From: Solirubrobacterales bacterium
GTDB taxonomy: Bacteria > Actinomycetota > Thermoleophilia > Solirubrobacterales > 70-9
Direction of reading: 5' to 3'
NCBI GenBank assembly: GCA_019694145.1
Contig: JAIBCJ010000005.1
Location: forward strand, 1-55,458
DNA length: 55,458 nucleotides
The notes under the pieces were generated by a model that was not told the origin of the DNA, searched no databases, and saw nothing but the letters and a program-made list of their open reading frames with translations. The position numbers and the translations under genes are program-made. This document shows positions 1 to 7,893 of this stretch, piece after piece; positions within the stretch are counted from its first letter, which is position 1, and each line of letters begins with the position of its first letter.

Positions 1-315
1 CCTGGCCTGGATCGCGATCCGCCGGTTGGCGGCCGGTGACTTCTTCGCGGCCCGGAGAGTCCTGGCCAGGGCCTGCCGCGCTTCCCGTCTGGCCCGTGCC
101 CTCGCCTGCCTGGCGGCAAGCGCGGCCTTCTGGCGGGCGGCCGCCCTGGCTTTGCGGGCTGCCGCACGATCGGCAGCCCGTTCCCGGGCCGTGGTCGCTT
201 GGCCGGATTTGGCGGCGGCGTTTCCGCCCCCTTCCTGGTCCGTGGATGAACCACAGCCCGCGACAAGGCTGGCGAGGAGCAAAACGGCCGCCCCGAAGCG
301 GGCCGCCGGGATCAA
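1..315 (-). CDS. Small Ala/Arg-rich lipoprotein (3' end outside window)
   Basis: The reading frame opens with TTG at 315 and stays open to the window edge, giving 105 codons without a stop. The N-terminus is a lipoprotein signal: a hydrophobic stretch ending LLASLVAGCGSS, with the lipobox Cys at about residue 21. After a short Gly/Ser linker comes a strongly helical Ala/Arg/Lys/Gln-rich segment (about residues 45-95) that looks like a charged single helix or coiled coil. The TTG start overlaps the TGA stop of the upstream PhoX-like gene as TTGA (312-315), which argues for translational coupling and supports the start. I do not recognise a family. A membrane-tethered protein on the outer face of the cytoplasmic membrane is an inference from the lipobox. 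The reverse-strand open frames over this stretch look like GC shadows. Confidence 0.7.
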   Translation of the reverse strand, partial: MIPAARFGAAVLLLASLVAGCGSSTDQEGGGNAAAKSGQATTARERAADRAAARKARAAARQKAALAARQARARARREARQALARTLRAAKKSPAANRRIAIQAR

Positions 316-1940
316 CGGAAACTGACCTGCTTGATCACTTTTCGCTGATTGCCAGCGGCGTCTCTGGCGATCAGCTCCAGTCGCGCCCCGGAGATCCGCC
401 GCTGCCTGATCCTCTTGCGGTAGCCCTCCTTGATCTTCAGGCGAATCTTTTTGGCGCCCGGACGGTGAAGGGTGAGCTTCAGGGTTCCGAGCGTCACTTC
501 GCGTGTGCCGCGGCCCTGCCGGCGGCGCAAGGGCGCGATGAGCCGGGCCTCGACATCGACCGGGAAGCTCTGGTCGTGAACATCGATCTGGAAGGCCTGG
601 CCGTTCTTGACGAGCCCGGCGAGGCTTGGCATCCCCAGCGTCCGCACCTTGACCAGCGGCTTCTTGTGATCGACCGGCTTTTCGTCCTCCCGCAGTTTCC
701 GGAAGGGGCCGCTGATCTCGTAGATGATTCCGGCGGACACGGTTTCACCGGGGAACTTCGCCCGTTGTGAACTGAAGTAGAGCCGGCTTCCGGTCGGGTC
801 GAATACCGGCCCGGTCAACTCCGAATCCTTGTGGCCGCTGGCCGGCGCCTCGCAGAAGGCGGCCGCCTCGCCCTCGGCCGAGATGATGCAGACCTGCAGG
901 CCGTTGACGGCATTGCCGCCCGGGTCCTCGCAGACGAAAAGGTCGCCGGAGATCGGTGAGACGGTCACGTTGTCGGTGTCATGGAGGGGAGCTTCGTCGC
1001 CGAGGGCGACCCCGTCATAGAGCACCTCGAGATGAGCCGAAGCCGGGTGATAGGCATAAACGCGGTCGTCCTGGGTGGTCGAGAAATAGACCTTCCCGGC
1101 GTCAAACCACATCCCTTCGCCCCGCCGGAAATGAGTCGCTGCCTCGACCTGATGACGTGTGGGAACCGAGCCGGCGTACTGGGGGTCCGGGACCGCATGC
1201 CAGGTGACGGTTCCGTCGTTAGCGACCGAAGCGACGTCGAGCCGGCCGGAGGAAAGGTCCGGGTACCGGTCGGGAGTGAAGCGGTAAAGACAACCGTCCC
1301 CGAGATCCTCGGTCAGGTAAACCTGCTTGCCGGCCGGATCGACGCAGCAGGCCTCATGCTTGAACACGCCGAGCGCCGGGCGTTCGATCCAGTTGCTGCC
1401 GTCGAACGGTTTCCGGCCTTTGGGGTCACATTCGAAAACCTTGCCGGTCTCGATCTCCTCGCAGGAAAGCCAGGTTCCCCACGGGGTCACGCCGCCCGCG
1501 CAGTTGACCCAGGTTTCCTTGAGGATCGGGTAGGCGTCGACCACTTCGAAATCCTTGTTGAAGCGGATCGCTCCGGCTCCGATTTCGGCCAGGCCCGGCA
1601 GGTAGGGGGCCTCGCTGTTCGAAACGAGGATGAAGCCGCCGTCGCTGGTCTTGAAGGAGCCCATGCCGTCGGGCAGGATGTGAAACTGGTACGGGCGGGG
1701 CCCGATGTTCTCACCGGAGCGGGCGATCTTTCGGGAAGTGAAGCCGGCGGGGAGCCGGAGGCCGTTGGCATCCGGGGTCCCGAGCGGACCGTAGGGGCCG
1801 TCGCCGATCACCGCCGGAGCGCCCATCGCGTCGATTGCCCGGCCCAGCAGGCCGCCGGCCAGAGCCATTCCCCCGGCGGCGCCAGCCCCGGCCCGCAAGG
1901 CGTCTCTTCGAGTCAGTCCTTCAGTCACTTCCTCTGACAT
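312..1940 (-). CDS. PhoX-family (DUF839) Tat-exported phosphatase-like protein
   Basis: About 542 residues. The N-terminus carries a twin-arginine signal (LTRRDALRAG followed by an Ala/Gly-rich hydrophobic stretch), so export is probably folded through Tat. The body resembles the PhoX/DUF839 beta-propeller family, which in characterised members is a calcium/iron-dependent alkaline phosphatase. Recognisable segments include the WVNCAGG, TPWGTWLSCEE and HEACCVDPAGK blocks, DNVTVSPISGDLFVCEDPGG, and FDPTGSRLYFSSQR near the end of the propeller. The last ~110 residues are an extra basic beta-rich domain not typical of PhoX, perhaps for wall retention. Start chosen at ATG 1940 because GGGAG lies 5 nt upstream; GTG 1946 is an alternative. 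The gene is coupled to the lipoprotein downstream through TTGA. Phosphatase activity is inferred from family membership only. Confidence 0.85.
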   Translation of the reverse strand: MSEEVTEGLTRRDALRAGAGAAGGMALAGGLLGRAIDAMGAPAVIGDGPYGPLGTPDANGLRLPAGFTSRKIARSGENIGPRPYQFHILPDGMGSFKTSDGGFILVSNSEAPYLPGLAEIGAGAIRFNKDFEVVDAYPILKETWVNCAGGVTPWGTWLSCEEIETGKVFECDPKGRKPFDGSNWIERPALGVFKHEACCVDPAGKQVYLTEDLGDGCLYRFTPDRYPDLSSGRLDVASVANDGTVTWHAVPDPQYAGSVPTRHQVEAATHFRRGEGMWFDAGKVYFSTTQDDRVYAYHPASAHLEVLYDGVALGDEAPLHDTDNVTVSPISGDLFVCEDPGGNAVNGLQVCIISAEGEAAAFCEAPASGHKDSELTGPVFDPTGSRLYFSSQRAKFPGETVSAGIIYEISGPFRKLREDEKPVDHKKPLVKVRTLGMPSLAGLVKNGQAFQIDVHDQSFPVDVEARLIAPLRRRQGRGTREVTLGTLKLTLHRPGAKKIRLKIKEGYRKRIRQRRISGARLELIARDAAGNQRKVIKQVSFR

Positions 1941-2056
1941 ACCCACTCCCTGGAAATCGTAGAAAAACTCTCCCTGAAAGCAGGCTACCGGTCAGGGCAA
2001 GGCCAGGGCAACACAAGTCATGGGCGGGCGGTGGTCCCTCGCGCCGCCCGGGGCAC

Positions 2057-2512
2057 CTACCTGGGTTCCCAGGCGTCCTTGTCATCGGCCAGCCGCTGAA
2101 CGTTGTCCGGGAGGTTCCCGGAGACGAGGTCGGCGAGGCTGGTTGATTCCAGCACGTCACGGAGGCTGGCGCGGACAGCAATCCAGACATTCTGGAGTTC
2201 CCTGGCGCTGCCGGTGTAGGTGATCGACTCGGGCGGAGCCGACTGGACGTGGGCGATCGGACCTTCGACCGCGCGGATCACGTCGGCGATCGAAACGTCT
2301 TCGGCCGGCTTGGCCAGCCAGTAGCCACCCTTGGCGCCGCGACGGGCGCGGACGATCCCCGAGTGCTTCAGGTCGAGCAGGATGTGCTCGAGAAACTGAA
2401 GCGGGATGTCCTGGGAATCGGCGAGTCGTTCACCCTTGACCGGCCCGTCCGGAGACGCGGCGAGTTCGGCAACTGCCCTGACGGCGTAATCGGCCTTGGC
2501 GGAGACGCGCAT
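2057..2512 (-). CDS. Rrf2-family transcriptional regulator
   Basis: 151 residues, the normal Rrf2 length. The N-terminal winged helix is classic: MRVSAKADYAVRAVAELA, then LADSQDIPLQFLEHILLDLK as the recognition region, and the wing with GGYWLAKPAEDVSIADVIRAVEG. The protein has no cysteine at all, so it cannot bind the Fe-S cluster of IscR or NsrR; this places it nearer the cluster-free CymR/CysR type that controls sulfur metabolism. The gene lies 123 bp downstream of a TauE/SafE exporter on the same strand, which fits a sulfur-related role, but the link is inference. A weak -10-like TTTACT ends 6 nt before the ATG, consistent with a short or absent leader. Confidence 0.88.
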   Translation of the reverse strand: MRVSAKADYAVRAVAELAASPDGPVKGERLADSQDIPLQFLEHILLDLKHSGIVRARRGAKGGYWLAKPAEDVSIADVIRAVEGPIAHVQSAPPESITYTGSARELQNVWIAVRASLRDVLESTSLADLVSGNLPDNVQRLADDKDAWEPR

Positions 2513-2635
2513 GGGCCTAGTAAATCAGCCCGAACCGGCGCGGGTCCGCAGGCTGCCGGGCCCGGTCACGGTATTTCGCGATCAAATCGGTCAGCAGAAT
2601 CGGGAATTTCGCTTCCCGAGGCGCGGAAGGCAGTG

Positions 2636-3574
2636 CTAATCGGCTTCCGGGGGCTGTTTCCCGGCTGCCCGCTGTTCCGCGGCGATCGCTTCCGGGGGCC
2701 GGAAATGCTGGTACCACCGCGGTGCCATCAGGATCAGCGCGAAGCCCATGCCGGCCACCACCGCGGCGATCGGCCAGACCACGGGGTCGCCCTTCTGAAC
2801 GGTGAAGATGCCGGAGAGAATCAGCACCAGGCCGAGGGCGATCCGGATCCCGTCCTGGTTGACCCGGTTCATCAGTGACGCGCCCACCACGACGCCGGGG
2901 ACCGACCCGAGCAGAATGTTGCCGACCAGGCCGAGGTCCACGTTGCCGTGGCCGAAATGGGCAATCCCTGCGGCCCAGAGCACGATTGCCGCGTGAAAGA
3001 CATCGGTTCCGACCACGCGCTTGGGGGTCAGTCGGAAGACGGCGATCAACAGCACCGCGATCACCGTTCCGGAGCCGGCCGAGGTGACGCCGATCACGAA
3101 TCCGGTGGTGGCCCCGATCGTGACGGCGGCGACCTTGTGCCGGAGTTCGATCTTGAAGTCATCCCGCTCGCTGATAGTGCGGGCGAGGATCAGCGCCCGG
3201 CCGAGCGTGATGATGCCGACCATGAGCAGCGTCCCGCCCAGTACGGCATAGACCAGCGAATCGAGCTTGTCTTCACCGAGCCGGTCCTGAAGCCAGGAAA
3301 CAAGCTGAACTCCAAAGACCGCGGCCGGCACGGACCCGCAGGCGAGCCAGAAGACGAGGCCCATGTTGACCGTCTTCATCTTGAAGTGGCGCCAGCCGCC
3401 GACCGTCTTGGTGACCGCGGCGTAGAGGATGTCGGTGCCGATCGCGGTGGTCGGCGAAACCCCGAACAGCAGGATCAGGAGCGGAGTCATCAGGGCACCG
3501 CCACCCATCCCGGTCATGCCGACCAGGACTCCGATGCCGAAGCCGAAAAAAAGGATCGCTATTGAAAAGTCCAC
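2636..3574 (-). CDS. TauE/SafE-family sulfite/sulfonate exporter-like membrane protein
   Basis: 312 residues with about eight hydrophobic segments. The N-terminus (FFGFGIGVLVGMTGMGGGALMTPLLILLFG) and the second half (GFVIGVTSAGSGTVIAVLLIAVF) are the two repeat motifs of the TauE/SafE (formerly DUF81) family; characterised members export sulfite or sulfoacetate. The last ~30 residues form a charged cytoplasmic tail. Start is GTG 3574; no clear Shine-Dalgarno or -10 is visible immediately before it. It is followed on the same strand by an Rrf2 regulator without cysteines, suggesting a sulfur theme. It diverges from the ThiXYZ-like operon, and the shared intergenic region holds an 8-bp-arm palindrome (3643-3663). 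Substrate is not determined by sequence. Confidence 0.85.
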   Translation of the reverse strand: MDFSIAILFFGFGIGVLVGMTGMGGGALMTPLLILLFGVSPTTAIGTDILYAAVTKTVGGWRHFKMKTVNMGLVFWLACGSVPAAVFGVQLVSWLQDRLGEDKLDSLVYAVLGGTLLMVGIITLGRALILARTISERDDFKIELRHKVAAVTIGATTGFVIGVTSAGSGTVIAVLLIAVFRLTPKRVVGTDVFHAAIVLWAAGIAHFGHGNVDLGLVGNILLGSVPGVVVGASLMNRVNQDGIRIALGLVLILSGIFTVQKGDPVVWPIAAVVAGMGFALILMAPRWYQHFRPPEAIAAEQRAAGKQPPEAD

Positions 3575-3642
3575 TGGGTTCGCTGAGGCAGGATCGATGC
3601 TGTGACGGTGCTGGCGCGCCGGGCTAGGAGCGCTCCCGACTC

Positions 3643-3663
3643 TCCTTACTTGTTTAGTAAGGA
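3643..3663. promoter_or_regulatory. Palindrome between divergent genes (possible operator)
   Basis: TCCTTACT, five bases, AGTAAGGA: a perfect 8-bp inverted repeat that is AT-rich against a GC-rich background. It sits 69 bp upstream of the exporter start (3574) and 54 bp upstream of the ABC operon start (3718). Its symmetry and location suggest a repressor site for one or both genes. The regulator is unknown; the Rrf2 protein next door is a candidate by proximity only. Confidence 0.5.
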
Positions 3664-3704
3664 ATGCGGGAATGTCGGCATCCTAGTGGTTTGGGCAGCG
3701 GACC

Positions 3705-3710
3705 TACAAT
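3705..3710 (+). promoter_or_regulatory. -10 box TACAAT, leaderless-type
   Basis: TACAAT ends 7 nt before the ATG at 3718, so transcription should begin at or next to the A of the start codon. There is no Shine-Dalgarno sequence. No convincing -35 is seen 16-18 bp upstream. Confidence 0.6.
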
Positions 3711-3717
3711 CCCGGCG

Positions 3718-4491
3718 ATGACAGCAACCGTTTCTGCCCGCGGGCTGACCCACAGATTCGGACCGCTGGACGTCCTGGGGGGAGTCGACCTCGAGATCGA
3801 AGCCGGCGCGTTGCTCGCCCTGGCCGGGCCCTCGGGATCCGGCAAGTCGACCCTGCTTGAAATCACCGGGGGCCTGCGGGAGCAGTCCGGCGGACTGGTC
3901 GAAGTGAACGGCAGCGCCGACGCCGCGGGGCGGCTGCGAGGCTGCGCCTGGATGCCGCAGCGCGACTGCCTGCTGCCCTGGTATTCGGCCCTGGACAACG
4001 CCAGCCTGGCCCTGGTCAACCAGGGGAAATCCCGGCGGGAGGCGAGAAAGTCGGCGGCGGAACGGTTCGAGCACTTCGGCCTGGAGGGTTTCGAGACCGC
4101 CCGCCCGGACGAGCTTTCCGGTGGCATGAGGCAGCGCGTCGCCTTCATCCGCACCCTCCTTTCCGCCAAACCGGTACTGCTGCTCGACGAGCCGCTCGCC
4201 GCGCTCGACGCGATCACCCGGGCCGAGCTGCAGGAATGGCTGACTCCGGTGCTCCGGGAAAGCGGGGCAACGGTGCTGCTGGTGACCCACGACGTCGAGG
4301 AGGCGATCTACCTGGCCGACCGGGTCACCGTCCTCTCCCCCCGGCCCGGGCGGAGCATCGCCACGATCGACGGGATGAGAGGCAGCCCGGGCCGCCGCGA
4401 CGAGGTGGTCAGCTCGCCGGCCTTCAACCGGAAGCGCGAGGAGCTGCTGGGGCTGCTTCGCAGCGACCAGGCCCGGGGGGCAGCCCGTTGA
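3718..4491 (+). CDS. ABC transporter ATP-binding protein, ThiZ/SsuB/TauB type
   Basis: 257 residues. Walker A GPSGSGKST at residues 37-45, Q-loop in WMPQRDCLLPW, signature LSGGMRQRVAF, Walker B VLLLDEPLAALD, and H-loop LLVTHDVEEA are all intact. The sequence belongs to the nitrate/sulfonate/taurine importer ATPase group. The following genes encode a matching permease and a ThiY-like binding protein, so the likely cargo is a thiamin pyrimidine precursor. Start chosen at ATG 3718 because a TACAAT -10 lies 7 nt upstream and because the ABC domain begins right after it; the upstream in-frame ATG at 3664 would add an unrelated tail. The TGA stop overlaps the permease TTG start as TTGA. Confidence 0.9.
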   Translation: MTATVSARGLTHRFGPLDVLGGVDLEIEAGALLALAGPSGSGKSTLLEITGGLREQSGGLVEVNGSADAAGRLRGCAWMPQRDCLLPWYSALDNASLALVNQGKSRREARKSAAERFEHFGLEGFETARPDELSGGMRQRVAFIRTLLSAKPVLLLDEPLAALDAITRAELQEWLTPVLRESGATVLLVTHDVEEAIYLADRVTVLSPRPGRSIATIDGMRGSPGRRDEVVSSPAFNRKREELLGLLRSDQARGAAR

Positions 4492-5246
4492 AGGCAAGGA
4501 TCTGGCTGCCTCCGCTTCTGCTGGTCCTCTTCCTGCTCGGCCTCTGGCAGCTGGCCGCTTCGAGCGGCTTCCTCGCCGACGTGCTCGGTCTCGAGGATTT
4601 CCTCGTGCCCGCACCATCGGAGATCGCCGATGTGCTCTGGCAGGACCGCGACCTGATCTTCGACAACGCGGGCACGACCCTGGTCGAGATCGCCGCCGGC
4701 TTCGGCCTGGCCCTGATCTCCGGCCTCGCGGTGGCGGTCGCCTTTCGCGGTTCGGACCTGGTCCGGCGGGCGGGCTACCCGCTGGTGGTCGCCTCCCAGA
4801 CCATCCCGGTTATCGTGATTGCCCCGGTTCTGGTGGTCTGGTTCGGCTACGGGATCTGGCCGAAGCTGCTCATCATCAGTCTGATCTGCTTCTTCCCGAT
4901 CACCGTCAACACGCTGGACGGCCTCCGCCGGGTCGACCCGGAAGCGGTGCGGATGATGCGCTCACTGGACGGCTCCCGGATGACCATCTTCCGGCGGGTC
5001 GAGGTGCCGACCGCCCTGCCCGGGGTATTCACCGGGGCGAGGATCGCCGCCGCGGTCGCCGTGATCGGTGCGGTCTTCGGCGAATGGGCCGGATCCGACA
5101 AGGGGCTGGGGCACCTGATCCTCCAGGACAACGCCCAGCTGATGACCGCGCGCATGTTCGCCTCGGTCTTCGTGCTCTCCCTGATCGCGATCAGCCTTTA
5201 CGCCCTGATCGGCCTGCTGGAACGGGCTGTCGTGCGTTGGCGGTAG
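4488..5246 (+). CDS. ABC transporter permease, ThiX/SsuC/TauC type
   Basis: 252 residues, about six membrane segments, with the binding-protein-dependent inner-membrane signature around LDGLRRVDPEAVRMMRSLDGSRMTIFRRVEVPTALPGVFTGARIA, which contains the EAA-like loop that contacts the ATPase. Start is TTG 4488, overlapping the ATPase stop as TTGA; the sequence from LKARIWLPPLLLVLFLLGLW on is the expected first membrane helix, which supports this start over longer frames upstream. It forms an operon with the ATPase before it and the binding lipoprotein 58 bp after it. Confidence 0.9.
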   Translation: MKARIWLPPLLLVLFLLGLWQLAASSGFLADVLGLEDFLVPAPSEIADVLWQDRDLIFDNAGTTLVEIAAGFGLALISGLAVAVAFRGSDLVRRAGYPLVVASQTIPVIVIAPVLVVWFGYGIWPKLLIISLICFFPITVNTLDGLRRVDPEAVRMMRSLDGSRMTIFRRVEVPTALPGVFTGARIAAAVAVIGAVFGEWAGSDKGLGHLILQDNAQLMTARMFASVFVLSLIAISLYALIGLLERAVVRWR

Positions 5247-5304
5247 CTGGCGGCAATAACCTCTATAGGCTCCTTCCCATCCTGTTCACGTCCCCGGAGA
5301 TGAC

Positions 5305-6330
5305 TTGAGACGATTCTCACTGCTCCCCCTCGCAATCTTCGTTGCCCTCGCGGTCACCGCCTGCGGCACCAAGTCGGAGGAAGTGAACCCGGTCCGGGAT
5401 CCCCTGACCGTGGCGATGGACTGGTACCCCAACCCCGATCACGCCGGCTTCCTGGTCGCCGAGAAGCAGGGCTACTTCGAGGATGCCGGGCTCGACGTTT
5501 CGCTCGATTCCCCGACCGATCCCTCGCTCCCGATCAAGCTCGTCGCCGCCGGCAAGGCCGACCTCGCGCTTTCCTACGAGCCGGAGGTGCTGCTGGCCCG
5601 CGAGCAGGGTCTCGACGTGGTTTCAGTTGCGACGGTGATCGGCCGGCCGCTCACCTCGATGATCTGGCTGAAGAAGTCGAAGGTGAAGAGTGTCAGGGAC
5701 CTCAAGGGCAAGACTGTTTCAACCGCCGGGATTCCCTACCAGGACGCCTACCTGAAGACGATCCTCTCGCGGGCGGGACTGAGCGAGAACGACGTGAAGA
5801 AGGTCGGGGTCGGCCAGGGCCTTCTGCCGTCGATCGTCAGCGGCCGGGCCCAGGCGACGCTCGGCCCCTTCTGGAACATCGAGGGAATCGAACTGAAGAA
5901 GGAAGGCCTCAAGCCGACCGTGAGCCCGGTCGACAAGCTCGGCGTCCCGACCTATAGCGAGCTGGTCCTGGTCGCCAAGGGCAGCCGGATCGACGAAGAC
6001 CCGGACCCGATCCGCCTCTTCATCACGGCACTCGGCCGGGGAACCGGTTTTGCGGTCTCCCATCCCAACCAGGCAACCAGCACCGTGCTCGAAGCCAATG
6101 ACGCCCTGAAGCCCGAGGTCACGGCCGCCCAGATGAAGGCGACCCTGCCGCTGCTGGGCGCGCCCGGAGGCGCGAAGGACGCGGTTCCGTTCGGTCACCA
6201 GAGCACCGTGAAGTGGCAGGCATTCATCAACTGGATGGTCCAGCAGGGAGTGCTGGCCAACTCGCAGCGCGCGGTCGACGCCCTGACCAACGAGCTTCTG
6301 CCCAGCAAGCGGATAGACGTGGATCAGTAA
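5305..6330 (+). CDS. ThiY/THI5-like substrate-binding lipoprotein of the ABC importer
   Basis: 341 residues. Lipoprotein signal with lipobox LAVTACG (Cys20). The segment AMDWYPNPDHAGFLVAEKQG is the hallmark of the NMT1/THI5-like group that includes ThiY, which binds formyl-aminopyrimidine, a breakdown product of thiamin. LVAAGKADLALSYEPEVL continues the match. The protein would sit on the outer membrane face and feed the permease. Start is TTG 5305 with GGAG 5 nt upstream; the overlapping ATG at 5300 is in another frame. No TPP riboswitch is visible ahead of the operon. The pyrimidine substrate is inferred from family; an alkyl sulfonate or other small molecule is possible given the exporter next door. 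Confidence 0.8.
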   Translation: MRRFSLLPLAIFVALAVTACGTKSEEVNPVRDPLTVAMDWYPNPDHAGFLVAEKQGYFEDAGLDVSLDSPTDPSLPIKLVAAGKADLALSYEPEVLLAREQGLDVVSVATVIGRPLTSMIWLKKSKVKSVRDLKGKTVSTAGIPYQDAYLKTILSRAGLSENDVKKVGVGQGLLPSIVSGRAQATLGPFWNIEGIELKKEGLKPTVSPVDKLGVPTYSELVLVAKGSRIDEDPDPIRLFITALGRGTGFAVSHPNQATSTVLEANDALKPEVTAAQMKATLPLLGAPGGAKDAVPFGHQSTVKWQAFINWMVQQGVLANSQRAVDALTNELLPSKRIDVDQ

Positions 6331-6334
6331 GTAC

Positions 6335-6358
6335 GCATTCCGGTCTGCGCCGGAATGC
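6335..6358 (+). terminator. Hairpin after the ThiXYZ-like operon
   Basis: GCATTCCGG, six bases, CCGGAATGC: a perfect 9-bp stem starting 4 nt after the TAA stop at 6330. No U-run follows, which is common in GC-rich actinobacteria. Confidence 0.6.
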
Positions 6359-6373
6359 CAATGAAACCCGTGC

Positions 6374-6408
6374 GTCCGTTCAGGACATCAACGACTTGAT
6401 GAACGGAC
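6374..6408 (-). terminator. Hairpin after the DNA glycosylase gene
   Basis: GTCCGTTCA and TGAACGGAC form a perfect 9-bp stem around a 17-nt loop, 4 nt beyond the stop of the minus-strand gene ending at 6413. Together with 6335-6358 each convergent gene has its own hairpin. Confidence 0.5.
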
Positions 6409-6412
6409 TCCG

Positions 6413-7429
6413 TTATGCGGCGGGTCGCAGCTGCTGGCGGATCCGGGCCCGGTTGCCCGGGCCGTGAACCGCCGAGCCGTAGGCCATGGCGATGTACTCG
6501 CCGGCCAGGCCCCGCCAGGGTGCGTACGGGGCATAGAACTCTTCAACCTCTTCGACCTCGGCCAGCCGGCCCAGGCCTTCGAGGTAACCGACCAGTTTGA
6601 CCTGGCTGAGGTCGCCGGCCAGCAGCGCGTCGGGCTCACCGCGGCCACGCAGGGCCAGGCAGGCGATCGTCCAGGGGCCGATCTCCGGGATCGCCAGCAG
6701 GCGCTTGTCCCCGGCTGGGTCCGCCGGGTCGACCCGGCCCGAGGCGACCTCGCGGGCAACCTTGACCATGGCGATCGAACGCCGTGGACTGAGCCCGCAG
6801 GCCTCGAGAGCGGCCGGAGCGGCACCGGCGATCGCCGCGGGGGTGGGCACGGTCATGAGGCTCGGCTGTTTCCGGCCGCGAGGCGAGCGGGGAAGCCGGT
6901 TTCGGCCGTCATCGGCGCCGAGCGCCACACCGGGCGAGAGGCGGACCCCGAAGCGGCGGATCAGCTGCCGCTGGATCCGGGCCGCCCGGCTGTACTCGAT
7001 CAGTTGCTCGGTGATTGCCCAAAGCAGGGCCTCCCAGGCGACCGGCCGCCGCATCGGCCGGTACTGGAGACGACCGTTCAGGGCCCGGCCGAGCAGCGGA
7101 TCCTCGCGAAATGCGTTGCGGAACCCGGCCAGGTCGTCGTCAACTCCGAGGCTGAAGCGCAACCTGGAGATCCCCTCCTCGAGCGCCGGTTCCCCCGCCT
7201 CCTTCAGGCAGGGCGAGCCCGGACCTTCGAGCAGAGCCGGATCGACCGGTTCGGCCGCGAAGACGAACTCGCCACGGGCTGCCTCGCGGACCCGGACGAT
7301 CATCGCTTCATCGGAAAGGATCAGCAGCCGCTCAAGCCAGGGGCCACGCAGCCTGAAGACCAGGTCACCGCCAACCAGGCGGGGCATGCGTAGCGGTGCA
7401 ACGGGCCTGACCACGCGCTCGGCGATCAC
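6413..7429 (-). CDS. DNA-3-methyladenine glycosylase II (AlkA-type, HhH-GPD)
   Basis: 338 residues. Removes alkylated bases by cutting the N-glycosidic bond (base excision repair). The helix-hairpin-helix region reads LAIPEIGPWTIACLALRG and is followed by DALLAGDLS, in which the Asp aligns with catalytic Asp238 of E. coli AlkA. The N-terminal half (residues 1-150) is the divergent AlkA-N region. Start is GTG 7429, 10 bp after the stop of a small membrane protein gene, so the two probably form an operon. A second, unrelated methyladenine glycosylase (Tag type) lies at 44547. The assignment of fold is firm; substrate range is inferred. Confidence 0.85.
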   Translation of the reverse strand: MIAERVVRPVAPLRMPRLVGGDLVFRLRGPWLERLLILSDEAMIVRVREAARGEFVFAAEPVDPALLEGPGSPCLKEAGEPALEEGISRLRFSLGVDDDLAGFRNAFREDPLLGRALNGRLQYRPMRRPVAWEALLWAITEQLIEYSRAARIQRQLIRRFGVRLSPGVALGADDGRNRLPRSPRGRKQPSLMTVPTPAAIAGAAPAALEACGLSPRRSIAMVKVAREVASGRVDPADPAGDKRLLAIPEIGPWTIACLALRGRGEPDALLAGDLSQVKLVGYLEGLGRLAEVEEVEEFYAPYAPWRGLAGEYIAMAYGSAVHGPGNRARIRQQLRPAA

Positions 7430-7439
7430 CGCACCACCC

Positions 7440-7751
7440 CTATCGTCCGAGGACGTGGACGTCAACCAGAAAAGAGCGACTGGCGACCACGTTGGCCGGG
7501 CGCGCCCGGCGGCCCAGCTTGCGGGCCTTGCGCCTGGAGCCGCCGCTGACGGCCCGCACGGCCGCCACGGTAGCGGCACCGGCAAGTGCACCGCCGGCCA
7601 CGGCGATGGCCGCGGTCGTTACCTCGTTCTTCAACACTGGAAGAGCCCCGCCAGACTCGTATTCGCGAGGAAGTGCGCGAACTTCGCCACCGCTCTGCGG
7701 CGCCGGAACGTCCTCCTCGGAAATCAGTTCACCATCAACCTCTTCAGCCAC
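7440..7751 (-). CDS. Small single-pass membrane protein, unknown function
   Basis: 103 residues: an acidic N-terminal half (MAEEVDGELISEEDVPAP), one Ala/Gly-rich membrane helix (TTAAIAVAGGALAGAATVAAV, about residues 45-67), a basic Arg/Lys stretch (RRKARKLGRRAR) on the presumed cytoplasmic side, then NVVASRSFLVDVHVLGR. Start GTG 7751 is chosen because a TAGATT -10 ends 7 nt upstream, the pattern seen for many genes here; longer in-frame starts (GTG 7784) lie on top of that promoter. It precedes the AlkA-type glycosylase by 10 bp. I do not recognise a family, and the functional link to repair is only positional. Confidence 0.7.
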   Translation of the reverse strand: MAEEVDGELISEEDVPAPQSGGEVRALPREYESGGALPVLKNEVTTAAIAVAGGALAGAATVAAVRAVSGGSRRKARKLGRRARPANVVASRSFLVDVHVLGR

Positions 7752-7758
7752 GACCGCC

Positions 7759-7764
7759 AATCTA
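7759..7764 (-). promoter_or_regulatory. -10 box TAGATT, leaderless-type
   Basis: TAGATT (minus strand) ends 7 nt before GTG 7751 and decides that start. It would drive the small membrane protein and AlkA-type glycosylase. Confidence 0.55.
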
Positions 7765-7837
7765 CAGTCGCCATCGGCGGTCACTTGACATAAGTCCGCA
7801 AATACCGACGATTCAAACCCCGCCGAGTGCCCACTTT

Positions 7838-7857
7838 GTGCCGGTATGTGGCGCAAA
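7838..7857 (+). repeat. Diverged core of the intergenic structured repeat (copy C, tentative)
   Basis: A 20-nt stretch containing CGGTATGTGGCGCAAA resembles the core of the structured repeats at 27360-27481 and 54581-54690 (GCGGTATTTGGCGAAAA in the latter). Only the core is recognisable, and a related inverted piece (CGCAAATACCGACG) lies just upstream at 7798-7811. Confidence 0.35.
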
Positions 7858-7893
7858 CTGGGATCTCGCGAACCTGAGGCGAGACTCGTGTAG

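Noticed and set aside
3664-3717. Longer N-terminus of the ABC ATPase from ATG 3664
   Set aside because: The added 18 residues are not family-like, and the TACAAT promoter is inside this stretch.
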